Assembly (NCBI GenBank): GCA_029961685.1
Contig: JARWKL010000008.1
Location: forward strand, 13,115,981-13,179,980
DNA: 64,000 nucleotides
Source: Aristolochia californica
Lineage: Eukaryota > Streptophyta > Magnoliopsida > Piperales > Aristolochiaceae
Direction: 5' to 3'
The stretch's first letter is position 1, and each line of letters starts with the position of its first letter. Below are positions 13,170-24,942 of the stretch, piece after piece. Below the pieces are notes generated by a model. That model worked only from the letters and a program-made list of their open reading frames with translations, had not been told where the DNA came from and searched no databases. The position numbers and the translations under genes are program-made.

Positions 13170-15294
13170 ATACGATTTGGAATTATGTCTCTCAGCATTT
13201 GTGCATTTAAATTTTTGATGTTCAATTTTTTTTTCTAACTTGAGTTTTTTCACTCTCCCAGTTTTCTCGTAAACAAAAAGAAAAGGCAAATATAGATCAC
13301 TACAAAATGGAAATTTAAGAGTTTATTTAAGCAAAAGAATTTGAAAACTATAATAAATGGGAGTTAAGAAAGTTATTTTCACGCACTTAAAATGAACCTG
13401 AAAGTTTTGTTATTCACGTTGGGGAAATTCAACTATTACTACCCCAGATAGCTTGGTGGAATTTTATAAGAAAGAGATTCCCAATTGATCCTAGCTTATT
13501 TTAAATGTGGAGGATATACGTGCCAGAAACATGATGAAGATGCAGATGACCTAAAGATCCAAAAATTTTGAGTAGAAAGAATTAAAACTCTCAAGTTAAC
13601 GTGCGGTGGGATATTTACCAGAGCCGAACAACCTACTTTTTTCCTATTTTACAAAAAGCGGACCTAAAAAATCCCTGATACTTTTTGGAAATATCTCTCT
13701 TAGCATTTGTGCACTCCATTTAGAAATTTCAATTTTTTTTTTCAAACTTGAGTTTTTTCTCTCTCCCAGTTTTCTCGTAAACAAAAAGATTAGGCAAATA
13801 TAGATCACAACAAAATGGAAATTTTAGAGTTTATTTATGCAACAGAATTTGAAAACTATAATAAATGTGAGTGAAGAAAGTTATTTTCATGCACTAAAAA
13901 TGAACACCAAAGTTTTGTTATCCATGTTGGGGAAATTCAACTATTTCTACCACAGAAAGCTTGGTGGAATTTTATTAGAAAGAGATTCCGAATTGATCCT
14001 AACTTATTTTAAATGTGGAGGATATGAGTGCCAGAAACATGTTGAAGATGCAGATGACCTAAAGATAAAAAAATTTCAAGGAGTATTTAGAATTATAATT
14101 CTCAAGTTAACGTGCGGTGGGATATTTACCAGAGCCATACAACCCACTTTTTGCCTATTTTAGAAAAAGCGGACCCAAAAAGTCACAGATACTTTTTGGA
14201 GTTATTTCTCTCAGCATCTGTGCATTTCCATTTTGGATGTTCAATTTTTTTTTCAAACTTGAGTTTTTTCACTCTCCTAGTTTTCTTGTAAACAAAAAGA
14301 TAAGGCAAATATAGATCACAACAAAATGGAAATTTTAGAGTTTATGTATGCAAAATAATATGAAACAATAAGAAATGTGAGTAAAGAAAATATTTTCATG
14401 CACTAAAAATGAACACCAAAGTTTTGTTATCCACGTTGGGGAAATTCCACTTGTACAAACCGAGATAGCTTGGTGGAATTTTATAAGAAAGAGATTCCTA
14501 ATTGATCCTAACTTATTTTAAATGTGGAGGATATGCGCGACAGAAACATGTTGAAGACGCAGATGACCTAAAGATCCAAAATTTTCAAGGAGTAGAAAGA
14601 ATTAAAATTCTCAAGTTAACGTGCGGTGGGATATTTACCAGAGCCAAACAACCCACTTTTTTGGCAATTTTACAAAAAGCGGACCAAAAAAATCCCAAAT
14701 ATTTTTTGGAATTATCTCACTCAGCATTTGTGCATTTCCATTTTGCATGTTCAATTTTTTTTTTCAAACTTGATTTTTTTCTCTCTCCCAGTTTTCTCAT
14801 AAACCAAAAGATAAGGCAAATATAGATCACAACAAAATGGAAATTTTAGAGTTTATGAATGCAAAACAAATTTGAAAAAATAATAAATGTGAATGAAGAA
14901 AGTTATTTTCATGCAATAAAAATGAACACCAAAGTTTGGTATCCACGTTGGGGAAATTCCACTAGCACAACAACAGAAAGCTTGGTGGAATTTTATTTGA
15001 AAGAGATTCCTAATTGATCCTAACATGTTTTAAATGTGGGGGATATGCACACCAGAAACATGTTGAAGATGTAGATGACCTAATGATCCAAAAATTTCAA
15101 GGAGTAGAAAGAATTAAAATTCTCCTGTTAACGTCCGGTGGGATATTTACAAGAGCCAAACAACCCTCTTTTTGCCTATTTTACAAAAAAACAGACCTAA
15201 AAAATCACAGATACGTTTTGGAATTATCGCTCTCAGTATTTATGCATTCCAATTTTTTACGTTCAATTTTTTTTTCAAAACGTTCAATTTTTTT

Positions 15295-15415
15295 CACTCT
15301 CCTTATGTAAGATAAAGAATTCGAAAACAATAATAAATGTGAGTGAAGAAGTTATTTTCACGCACTAAAACTGAACACCAAAGTTTTGTTATCCACGTTG
15401 GGGAAATGTAGGGGA
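15295..15415 (+). repeat. Rearranged A2 monomer with two deletions
   Basis: Two breaks lie close together. Near 15300 CACTCTCC is followed by TTATGTAAGATAAAG, so the block holding the TTTTCTCGTAAAC, GATCACAAC and TTTTAGAG motifs is lost. Near 15407 GTTGGGGAAAT joins directly to GTAGGGGATATGC, removing the CCACTAGTACAACCCC block and the GATCCTAACATG anchor. As a result this unit has no anchor, and the spacing 15016 to 15900 spans two shortened units. Confidence 0.8.
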
Positions 15416-18400
15416 TATGCAAGCCAGAAACATGTTAAAGATGCAGATGACCTAATGATCCAAAAATTTCAAGGAGTAGAAAGAATTTAAATTCTCATGT
15501 TAACATGCAGTGGGATATTTACCAGAGCCAAACAACCAACTTTTTGCCTATTTTATAAAAAGCGGACCTTAAAAATCATAGATACTTTTTGGAATTATCT
15601 CTCTCAGCATTTGTGCAATTTCATTTTGGATGTTCAATTTTTTTTTTGAAACATGAGTTTTTTCACTCTCCCAGTTTTCTTGTAAACAAAAAGATAAGGA
15701 AAATATAGATCACAACAAAATGGAAATTTTTGAGTTTATGTATGGAAAAGAATTTGAATACTATAATAAATGTGAGTGAAGAAAGTTATTTTCACGCACT
15801 AAAAATGAACACCAAAGTTTTGTTATCCATTTTGGGGAAATTCCACTAGTACAACTCCAGATAGCTTGGTGGAATTTTATAAGATAGAGATTCCTAATTG
15901 ATCCTAACATGTTTTAAATGTGGTGGATATGCATGCCAGAAACATGTTGAAGATGCAGATGACCTAATGATCCAAAAATTTCAAGGAGTAGAAAGAATTA
16001 GAATTCTCAAGTTAACATGCGGTGGGATATTTACTAGAGCCAAACAACCCACTTTTTGCCTATTTTACAAAAGCGGACCTAAAAAATCATAGATACATTT
16101 TAGAATTATCTCTCTCACAGCATTTGGGCATTTCCATTTCTGATGTTCAATTTTTTTTTTCAAAATTAAGTTTTTTCTCTCTCCCAGTTTTCTTGTAAAC
16201 AAAAAGATAAGGCAAATATAGATCACAACAAAATGGAAATTTTAGAGTTTATGTATGCAAAATAATTTGAAAACTATAATAAATATGAGTGAAGAAAGTT
16301 AATTTTCACACACTAAAAATGAACGCCAATGTTTTTTTATCCACGTTGGGGAAATTCCACTAGTACTACCCCAGATAGCTTGGTGGAATTTTATAAGAAA
16401 GAGATTCCTAATTGATCCTAACTTATTTTAAATGCGGAGGATATGCGTGCCAGATACATGTTGAAGATGCAAATGACCTAAACATCAAAAAATTTCAAGT
16501 AGTAGAAAGAATTAAAATTCTCAAGTTAATGTGCGGTGGGATATTTACCAAAGCCAAACAACCCACTTGTTGCCTATTTTACAAAATGTGGACCAAAAAA
16601 ATCTCAGATACTTTTGGAATTATCTCTCTCAGCATTTGTGCATTTCAATTTTGGATATTCAATTTTGTTTTTCAAACTTGAGTTTTGTCTCTCTCCCAGT
16701 TTTCTTGTAAACAAAAAGATAAGGCAAATATAGATCACAACAAAATGGAAATTTTAGAGTTTATGTATGCAAAAGAATTCGAAAACTATAATAAATGTGA
16801 GTGAAGAAAGTTATTTTCACGCACTAAAAATGAACACCAAAGTTTTGTTATCCACGTTGGGAAATTCCACTTGTATAACCCGAGATAGCTTGGTGGAATT
16901 TTATAAGAAAGAGGTTCCTAATTGATCCTAACATGTTTTAAATGTGGTGGATATGCATGCCAGAAACATGTTGAAGATGCAGATGACCAAATGATCCAAA
17001 AATTTGAAGGAGTAGAAACAATTAAAATTCTCAAGTTAACGTGCGGTGGGATATTTACCAAAGAAAAACAATCCACTTTTTGCCTATTTTACAAATACCA
17101 GACCTAAATAATCACAAATACGTTTTGGAATTATCTCTCTGAGCATTTGAGCATTTCAATTTTTGATGTTCAATTTTTTTTTTTTCAAACTTGAGTTTTT
17201 TCACTCTCCCAGTTTTCTCGTAAACAAAAAGAAAAGTCAAATATAGGTCACTACAAAATAGAAATTTAAGAGTTTATGTATGCAAAAGAATTTGAAAACT
17301 ATAATAAATGTGAGTAAAGAAAGTTATTTTTACGCACTAAAAATGAACCCCAAAGTTTTGTTATTCATGTTGGGGAAATTCATCTATTACTACCTCAGAT
17401 AGCTTGGTGAAATTTTATAAGAAATAGATTTCCAATTGATCCTAACTTATTTTAAATGTGGAGGATATGCGTGCCAGAAACATGTTGAAGATGCAGATGA
17501 CCTAAAGATCAAAAAATTTCAAGTAGAAAGAATTAAAATTCTCAAGTTAACGTGCGGTGGGATATTTACGAGAGCCAAACAACCCACTTTTTGCCTATTT
17601 AACAAAAAGCAAACAAAAAAAATCCCAGATACTTTTTGGAATTATCTCTCTCTGCAATTGTGCATTTCCATTTTGGATGTTCAATTATTTTTTTCGAACT
17701 TGAGTTTTCTCTCTCTCCTAGTTTTATCGTAAACAAAAAGTAAGGCAAATATAGATCACAAAAAAATGGAAATTTTAGAGTTTATGGAGGCAAAAAAAAT
17801 TTAAAAAAATGAAAATGTGAATGAAGAAAGTTATTTGCATGCAATAAAAATAAACACCAAAGTTTTGTTATCCACATTGGGGAAATTCCACTAGTACAAC
17901 CACAGAAAGCTTGGTGGAATTTTATTAGAAAGAGATTCCTAATTGATCCTAACATGTTTTAAATGTGGGGGATATGCATACCAGAAACATGTTGAACATG
18001 CAGATGACCTAATGATCCAAAAATTTCAAGGAGTAGAAACAATTAAAATACTCATGTTAACGTGTGGTGGGATATTTACCAGTGCCAAACAACCCTCTTT
18101 TTACCTATTTTACAAAAAGCAAACCTAAAAAATCACAGATACGTTTTGGAATTATCTCTCTCAGTATTCATGCATTTCCATTTTGGATGTTATATATTTT
18201 TTTTCAAACTAGAGTTTTTTCACTTTCCCAGTTTTCTTGTAAACAAAAAGATAAGGCAAACATAGATCACAACAAAATTGAAATTTTAGAGTTTATGTAT
18301 GTAAAATAATTTGAAAACTATAATAAATGTGAGTAAAGAAAATATTTTCATGCACCAAAAATGAACACCAAAGTTTTGTTATCCACGTTGGGCAAATTTA

Positions 18401-21038
18401 ACTTGCACTACCCCGGATATCTTAGTGGAATTTTATAAAAAAGTGATTCCTAATTGATCCTACATTTTTTAAATGTTGTGGATATGCATGCTAGAAACAT
18501 GTTGAAGATGCAGCTGACCTAATGATCCAAAAATTTCGAGTAGAAAGAATTAAAATTCGCAAGTTAATGTGCGGTGGGATATTTACCAGAGCAAAACAAC
18601 CTACTTTTTGCCTATTTTACAAAAAGTGGACCTAAAAAATCACAGATAGTTTTTGGAATTATCTCTCCCAGTATTTGTACATTTCCATTTTAGATGTTCA
18701 TGTTTTTTTTTCAAAATTAATTTTTGCTCTGTCCTAGTTTTCTTGTAAACAAAAAGATAAGGAAAATATAGATCACAACAAAAAAGAAATTTTAGAGTTT
18801 ACGTACCCAAAAGAATTTGAAAACTATAATAAATGTGAGTGAAGAAAGTTATTTTCACGCACTAAAAATGAACACCAAAGTTTTGTTATCCACGTTGGGG
18901 AAATTCCACTATTACTACCCCAGATAGCTTGGTGGAATTTTATAAGAAAGAGATTCCTAATTGATCCTAACCTATTTTAAATATGTAGGATACTCGTGCC
19001 AGAAACATGTTGAAGATGCAGATGACCTAAAGATCAAAAAACTTCAAGGAGTAGAAAGAATTAAAATTCTCAAGTTAACGTGCGGTGGGATATTTAACAG
19101 TGCCAAACTACCCACTTTTTGCCTATTTTACAAAAAGCGGACAAAAAAAATCCCAGATACTTTTTGGAATTATCTCTCTCAGCATTTGTGCATTTCCATT
19201 TTGGATGTTCAATTTGTTTTTTCAAACTTGAGTTTTTTCTGTTTCCCAGTTTTCTCGTAAACAAAAAGATAAGGCAAATATAGATCACAAAAATATGGAA
19301 AAGTTAGAGTTTATGTATGTAAATCAAATTTGAAAACTATAATAAATGTGAGTGAAGAAAGTTATTTTCACGCACAAAAATGAACTCCAAAGTTTTGTTA
19401 TCCACGTTGGGGAAATGCCACTAGTACAACCACATATAGCTTGGTGGAATTTTATTAGAAAGAGTTTCCTAATTAATCCTAACATGTTTTAAATGTGGGG
19501 GATATCCATACCAGAAACATGTTGAAGTTGTAGATGACTTAATGTTTCAAAAATTTCCAGGAGTAGAAAGAAATAAAATTCTCATGTTAACGTCGGTGGG
19601 ATATTTACCCGAGCCAAACAACCTTCTTTTTGCCTATTTTACAAAAAGTGGACCTAAAAAATCACAGATACGTTTTGGAATTATCTCTCTCTGCTTTTGT
19701 GCATTTCAATTTTCGATGTTCAATTTTTTTTTTTCAAACTTGAGTTTTGTCACTCTCCCTGTTTTCTCATAAACAAAAAGACAAGGGAAATATAGATCAC
19801 TACAAAATGGAAATTTAAGCGTTTATTTATGCAAAAGAATTTGAAAACTATAATAAATGTGAGTGAAGAAAGTTATTTTCACGGACTAAAACTGAACACC
19901 ATAGTTTTGTTATCCACGTTGGTGAAATTCCACTAGTACAACCCCAGATAGCTTGGTGGAATTTTATAAGACATAGATTCGTAATTGAACCTAACATGTT
20001 TTAAATGTGGTGGATATGCATACCAGAAACATGTTGAAGATGCAGATGACCTAATGATCCAAAAATTTCATGGAGTAGAAAGAATTAAAATTCTCAAGTT
20101 AACGCGGTATGGGATATTTATCAGAGCCAGACAACCCACTTTTTCCCTATTTTACAAAAAGCGAACCTAAAAAATCACTGATACTTTTTGGAATTATCTC
20201 CCTCAGCATTTGTGCACTTCCATTTTGGATGTTCAATTTTTTTTTTCAAACTTGAGTTTTTTCACCCTCTCGATTTTCTCGTAAACAAAAAGAAAAGGCA
20301 AATATTGATCACAAAAAAATGGAAATTTTAGAGTTTATATATGCAATAGAATTTGAAAACTATAATAAATGTGAGTGAAGAAAGTTATTTTCACGCACTA
20401 AAAATGAACACCAAAGTTTTGTTATCCATGTTGGGGAAATTCAACTACTACAACCACAAATAGCTTGGTGGAATTTTATAAGAAAGAGATATCTAATTAA
20501 TCCTAACATGTTTTAAAAGTGGTGGATATGCATGCCAGAAACATGTTGAAGATGCAGATGACCTAATGATTCAAAAATTTCAAGGAGTAGAAAGAATTAA
20601 AATTCTCAAGTTAACGTGGGGTGGGATATTTACCAGAACCAAACAACCCACTTTTTGCCTATTTTACAAAAAATGGACCTAAAAAATCATAGATACTTTT
20701 TGGAATTATCTTTCTCAGCATTTGTGCATTTCCATTTTGGATGTTCAATTTTTTTTTTCAAACTTGAGATTTTTCACTCTCCCAGTTTTCTTGTAAACAA
20801 AAAGATAATGCAAATATAGATCACAAGAAAACTGAAATTTTAGAGTTTATGTATGCCAAAAGAATTTAAAAACTATAATAAATGTGAGTGTAGAAAGTTA
20901 TTTTCAGCACTAAAATGAACACCAAAGTTTTGTTCTCCACGTTGGGGAAATTCCACTAGTGCAACTCCAGATAGCATGGTGGAATTTTATAAGAAAGAGA
21001 TTCCTAATTGATCCTAACATGTTTTAAATGTGGTGGAT

Positions 21039-21043
21039 ATGCA
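21039..21043. repeat. Target-site duplication, left copy (ATGCA)
   Basis: ATGCA immediately precedes the TG terminus of the LTR element and is repeated exactly at 22491-22495. In uninterrupted monomers the same place reads GGATATGCATGCCAG, so the element inserted into the ATGCAT palindrome of the satellite. Confidence 0.95.
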
Positions 21044-21471
21044 TGTTATGCACGCAAGAACATTATTATTTTAGTAGTTTTATTTTATTTACTTTATTTT
21101 ATTTCAGTTTTAGGCCATCGGGGTATTTTTGGAATTATTTATTAATAGGGATATTTTTTTAATATTTTATTCATTGGGATATTTCTGTAATATTTTATTA
21201 AACCCTAACAGGGTGAACCCTATTTAAGGGGTAAGAGTAATGAGAAAAGAAAATCATTGAAGTATTAAGAATTAGGTTAAATCTAGCGTAAAGTGGCTTA
21301 GAGTTCTCCTCAACGAGCTCTAGGGTTTTCAAGCTTCCTTTTGGCTTGATCGTTCATTTTCATTCTCCATGTCTTCCTACTATCCCTACGGTAATGCCTG
21401 GAAGACCCACAACCCGTGGCAGACTCTAGATCTTCCCAAAGAATCCTTGTGTCAAATCCGGGACCGTAACA
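21044..21471 (+). repeat. Left LTR (428 bp)
   Basis: Begins TGTTATGCACGC and ends GGGACCGTAACA. It aligns with the right LTR with about 20 substitutions by eye (roughly 95% identity), most of them transitions. It also carries an extra 28-bp internal duplication around 21150-21185 (a repeated GGGATATTT...TAATATTTTATT unit) that the right LTR lacks. Independent mutations and the length difference show the insertion is not recent. Confidence 0.95.
21221..21229 (+). promoter_or_regulatory. Probable TATA-type promoter element of left LTR
   Basis: TATTTAAGG follows GGGTGAACCC and is preserved in the right LTR at 22240. Its position in the middle of the LTR fits the usual U3 promoter of plant LTR elements. 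The start site cannot be fixed from sequence alone. Confidence 0.5.
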
Positions 21472-21473
21472 AC

Positions 21474-21488
21474 TGGTATCTAAGCAGG
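21474..21488 (+). other. Primer-binding site (initiator tRNA-Met type)
   Basis: TGGTATCTAAGCAGG lies two bases inside the end of the left LTR. It resembles the common plant primer site TGGTATCAGAGC, complementary to the 3' end of initiator tRNA-Met, with mismatches in the middle. Position and direction set the element on the plus strand. Confidence 0.8.
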
Positions 21489-21494
21489 AACACA

Positions 21495-21704
21495 ATGGGT
21501 TATTCTATATCTCAAGAAAGATGGATGGGTATGGGTAAGGAATTGGAAGAAATACGAGCACAGTTAGATGCTTCCATTGAACGCTATGCAAGGGAGGAAC
21601 TCGTTACTGCTGCAAAACAGGTCACACGACCTCAAATCTCCGACCAACATGAAGTACCAGAAGCTATCTCGAATGGGGCAACAAGCCAAGGGCTAGAAAA
21701 ATAA
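21495..21704 (+). pseudogene. Short gag-like remnant of the LTR element (69 codons)
   Basis: An ATG 6 bp after the primer site opens a 69-residue frame starting MGYSISQERW and ending at a TAA. It is hydrophilic and probably helical (KELEEIRAQLDASIERYAREE), as the start of a plant Gag often is, but there is no zinc knuckle, protease or polymerase. The frame is also open upstream into the left LTR (ATG at 21369), whereas the right LTR has a TGA at the equivalent place, so that extension is probably chance. Position just after the primer site supports a gag relic; sequence similarity to a named Gag could not be tested. It is unlikely to make a functional protein. Confidence 0.5.
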
Positions 21705-22090
21705 AAAATTTCATCATCGTTATCGAAAAAAATCCAGGTAGAAGAGGCAGATGCTTTTTTTTTTTTTAACAAAAAGGGGCATCGATTTCGACCTCAACAT
21801 TTTCGAAATCGCACCTACGAAATCACAGCCGATTTTGGTTTCCACATTCCCGCAATCTCCCGGCGGGACCTCAATTTTTAGGATCTCGAAAGGGTATTAT
21901 GCCTCGCTCGCATCGGTAATCAAGGGTGGGGGTTCCACCTCCAAAAACCCCTCCCCACGGCCAGCCCAGTGTCTTCCGACGATTCTTCCGACAGGGGTGT
22001 GTTTCTGAGAGCCCTCGGTCTCGGAAAATTACCAAGCGGTGATGCCCAAAACGGTTGTTCTTCACCACCGGACATGAAGGCGACTCCAAA
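21705..22090 (+). other. Remaining internal region of LTR element, no intact gene
   Basis: This holds a T-run of about 14 at 21754-21767, then GC-richer sequence. A plus-strand ATG at 21751 opens 85 codons without recognisable domains, and an opposing open frame overlaps it (21871-22089). Neither shows a motif I recognise. The segment abuts the right LTR without a clear polypurine tract, consistent with loss of the 3' internal part of a longer parent element. Confidence 0.6.
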
Positions 22091-22490
22091 TGTTATGCAC
22101 GCAATATTATTATTAGTTTAGTTGTTTTATTTAATTTACTTTATTTTATTTCAGTTTTAGGCCATAGGGGTATTTTTGGAATTATTTATTAATAGGGATA
22201 TTTCTATAATATTTTATTAAACCCTAACAGGGTGAACCCTATTTAAGGGGTAAGAGTAATGAGAAAAGAAAAGCATTGAAGTATTAAGAATTAGGTTAAA
22301 TCTAGCGTAAAGTGGCTTAGAGTTCTCCTCAACGAGCTCTAGGGTTTTCAAGCTTCCCTTTGGCTTGATCGTTCGTTTTCGTTCCCCATGTCTTCCTACT
22401 ATCCCTACGGTAATGCCTGAAAGACCCGTTACCCGTGGCAGACCCCAGATCCTCCCAAAGAATCCTTGTGTCAGATCCAAGACCGTAACA
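22091..22490 (+). repeat. Right LTR (400 bp)
   Basis: Begins TGTTATGCACGC and ends AAGACCGTAACA, followed directly by the right copy of the target-site duplication. It has the same TATTTAAGG element (22240-22248). It lacks the 28-bp internal duplication found in the left copy. Confidence 0.95.
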
Positions 22491-22495
22491 ATGCA
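22491..22495. repeat. Target-site duplication, right copy (ATGCA)
   Basis: An exact repeat of 21039-21043. The satellite resumes in phase with TGCCAGAAACATGTTGAAG. Confidence 0.95.
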
Positions 22496-24935
22496 TGCCA
22501 GAAACATGTTGAAGATGCAGATGATCTAATGATCCAAAAATTTCAAAGAGTAGAAAGAATTAGAATTCTCAAGTTAACGGGTGGTGCGATATTTACCAGA
22601 GCCAAACAGCCCACTTATTGCCAATTGTAAAAAAAGCGAACCTAAAAAATCACAGATACTTTTTGGAATTCTCTCTCTCAGCATTTGTGCATTTCCATTT
22701 TGGATGTTCAAGTTTTTTTTTCAAAATTGAGTTTTTTCTCTCTCCCAGTTTTCTTGTAAACAAAAAGATAAGGTAAAATAGATCACAACAAAATGGAAAT
22801 TTTAGAGTTTATGTATGCAAAAGAATTAGAAAACTGTAATAAATGTGAGTGAAGAAAGTTATTTTCACGCACTAAAAATGAACACCAAAGTTTTGTTATC
22901 CACGTTGGGGAAATTCCACTAGTACAACTCCAGATAGCTTGGTGGAATTTTATAAGAAAGAGATTCCTTATTGATCCTAACATGTTTGAAATGTGGTGGA
23001 TATGCATGCAAGAAACATGTGGAAGATTCAAATGACCTAATGATCCAAAAATTTCACTCTCCCAGTTTTCTCTTAAACAAAAAGATAAGGAAAATACAGA
23101 TCACATCGAAATGGAAATTTTAGAGTTTATGGATGGGAAAGAATTTGAAAACTATAATAAATGTGAGTGAAGAAAGTTATTTTCACGCACTAAAATTGAA
23201 CACCAAAGTTTTGTTATCCAAATTGGGGAAATTCCACTAGTACAACCCCAGATAGCTTGGTGGAATTTTATAAGAAGGAGATTCCTAATTGATCCTAACA
23301 TCTTCTAAATGTGGTGGATATGCATACTTGAAACATGTTGAAGATGCAAATGACTTAATTATCAAAAAATTTCAAGGAGTAGAAAAAATTAAAATTCTCA
23401 AGTTAACGTGTGGTGGGATATTTACTCGAGCCAAACAACCCACTTTTTCCCTATTTTACAAAAAGCGGACCTAAAAAATCACAGATACTTTTTGGAATTA
23501 TCTCTCTCAGCATTTGTGCATTTCCATTTTGGATGTTCAATTGTTTTTAAAAAATTGAGTTTTTCACTCTCCCAGTTTTCTCGTAAACAAAAAGAAAAGG
23601 CAAATAAAGATTACAAATAAATGAAAATTTTAGAGTTTATGTATGAAAAATAATTTGAAAACTATGAAAAATGTGAGCGAAGAAAGTATTTTCACGCACT
23701 AAAAATGAACACCAAAGTTTTGTAATCCACGTTGTGAAAATTCCACTAGTACAAGCCCAGATAGCTTGGTGGAATTTATAAGAAAGAGATTCCTATTTGA
23801 TCCTAACATGTTTTAAATGTGGTGGATATGCATGCCAGAAAAATGTTGAAGATGCAAATGATCAAATGATCCAAAAATTTCAAGGTGTAGAAAAAATTAA
23901 AATTCTCAAGTTAACGTGTGGTGGGATATTTACCAGAGCCAAACAACCCACTTTTTTCCTTTTTTACAAAAAGCGGGCCTAAAACATCACAGGTACTTTT
24001 TGGAATTATCTCTCTCAGCATTTGTGCATTTCCATTTTGGATGTTCAATTTTTCTTTTCAAACTTGAGTTCTTCGCTCTCCTGGTTTTCTCTTAAACAAA
24101 AAGATAAGGCAAATATAGATCACAACAAAATGGAAATTTTTGAGTTTACATATGCAAAAGAATTTGAAAACTATAATAAATGTGAGTGAAGAAAGTTATT
24201 TTCACGCGCTAAAAATGAACACCAAAGTTCTGTTATCAACTTTGGGGAAATTCCACAAGTACAACCCCAAATAGCTTGGTGGAATTTTACAAGAAAGAGA
24301 TTCCTAATTGATCATAACATGTTTTAAATGTGGTGGATATGCATGCTATATACATGTTGAAGATGCAAATGACCTAATGATACAAAAATTTCAAAGAGAA
24401 GAAAAAAAAAAATTCTCAAGTTAACGTGCGGTGGGATATTTACAGAGCCAAACAACCCACTTTTTTTCTATTTTACTGAAAGCGGACCTAAAAAATCACA
24501 GATAATTTTTGGAAATATCTCTCTCAGCATTTGCGCATTTCCATTTTGGATGTTCAATTTTTTTTTTCAAACTTAAGTTTTTCACTCTCCCATATTTCTC
24601 GTAAACAAAAAGATAAGGCCAATATAGATCACAACAAAATCGAAATTTTAGAGTTTATGTTTGTGAAAAAATTTGAAAACTATAATAAATGTGAGTGAAG
24701 AATGTTATTTTCACCCACCGAAAATGAACACCAAAGTATTGTTTTCCACGTTGGGGAAATTCCACTAGTACATCCCCAGATAGCTTGGTGGAATTTTATA
24801 TGAAAGAGATTCCTAATTGATCCTAACATGTTTTAAATGTGGTGGATATGCATGCCAGAAACATGTTGAAGATACAAATTACCTAATGATCCAAAAATTT
24901 CAAGGAGTAGAAAAAATTAAAATTCTCAAGTTAAC
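22496..24935 (+). repeat. Satellite family A, subfamily A2, distal segment
   Basis: The A array continues after the LTR element with anchors near 22973, 23291, 23799, 24310 and 24819. The 318-bp step to 23291 reflects a deletion of about 193 bp at 23054, where CCAAAAATTT joins TCACTCTCCCAG (overlapping TTTCA). The last unit stops mid-monomer at TTCTCAAGTTAAC. No gene is visible. Confidence 0.93.
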
Positions 24936-24942
24936 TGCTTTA
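24930..24942. other. Junction between forward A array and inverted B array
   Basis: TTCTCAAGTTAAC, the middle of an A monomer, is followed directly by TGCTTTAAATTG, a B-array sequence lying in the opposite orientation. There is no spacer, transposon end or unique sequence at the joint. Confidence 0.9.

Larger units (their letters stand above)
13046..21043 (+). repeat. Satellite family A, subfamily A2, ~510-bp monomers
   Basis: About 16 monomers with anchors near 13487, 13994, 14504, 15016, 15900, 16414, 16924, 17438, 17945, 18456, 18963, 19475, 19987, 20499 and 21010, mostly 507-514 bp apart. A2 differs from A1 by GAAGAAAGTTATTTTC, GAGATTCCTAATTG, GATGCAGATGACC and AAAATGGAAATTTT. Two variants recur within it: units with AACTTATTTTAAATGTGGAG (13487, 13994, 14504, 16414, 17438, 18963) and units with GTGGGGGATATGC or a close form (15016, 17945, 19475). 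The second type directly follows the first at 14504/15016, 17438/17945 and 18963/19475, which suggests short higher-order units. No gene is visible. Confidence 0.93.
21044..22490 (+). mobile_element. Non-autonomous LTR retrotransposon, 1447 bp
   Basis: A complete but very short LTR element starts TGTTATGCACGC and ends GACCGTAACA. It has direct terminal repeats of 428 and 400 bp, a 5-bp target-site duplication, and a primer-binding site just inside the left LTR. The internal region is only 619 bp, carries no reverse transcriptase, integrase or protease, and shows no convincing polypurine tract before the right LTR (it reads GGCGACTCCAAA). It is therefore either a TRIM-like miniature element or an internal-deletion derivative of a larger one. 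Plant-type structure and a gag-like remnant would fit Ty3/gypsy, but superfamily is not provable here. It is visibly richer in GC than the flanking satellite. Anchors at 21010 and 22973 minus 1452 bp (element plus one target-site copy) give 511 bp, so insertion was precise. Confidence 0.95.

Noticed and set aside
293..20819. Many short open frames in the A array (60-130 codons)
   Set aside because: The same peptides reappear once per ~510-bp unit, with stops and frameshifts in different places. Many start at TTG, and none has a recognised domain. They are translations of satellite DNA.
21200..21210. AAACCCTAA-like telomere unit in the LTRs, and ATTAGGGTTG in B monomers
   Set aside because: Each is a single unit per LTR or per monomer, not a tandem telomeric array.
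21474..21488. Possible tRNA fragment at the TGGTATCTAAGC motif
   Set aside because: Only a primer-site-length match at the expected place after an LTR; no cloverleaf can be formed from the flanks.
21310..22507. Minus-strand open frames across the LTR element (21310-21495, 21871-22089, 22217-22507)
   Set aside because: They lie in LTR or internal sequence opposite to the element's own direction and show no domain. The equivalent frames in the two LTRs are not both open.
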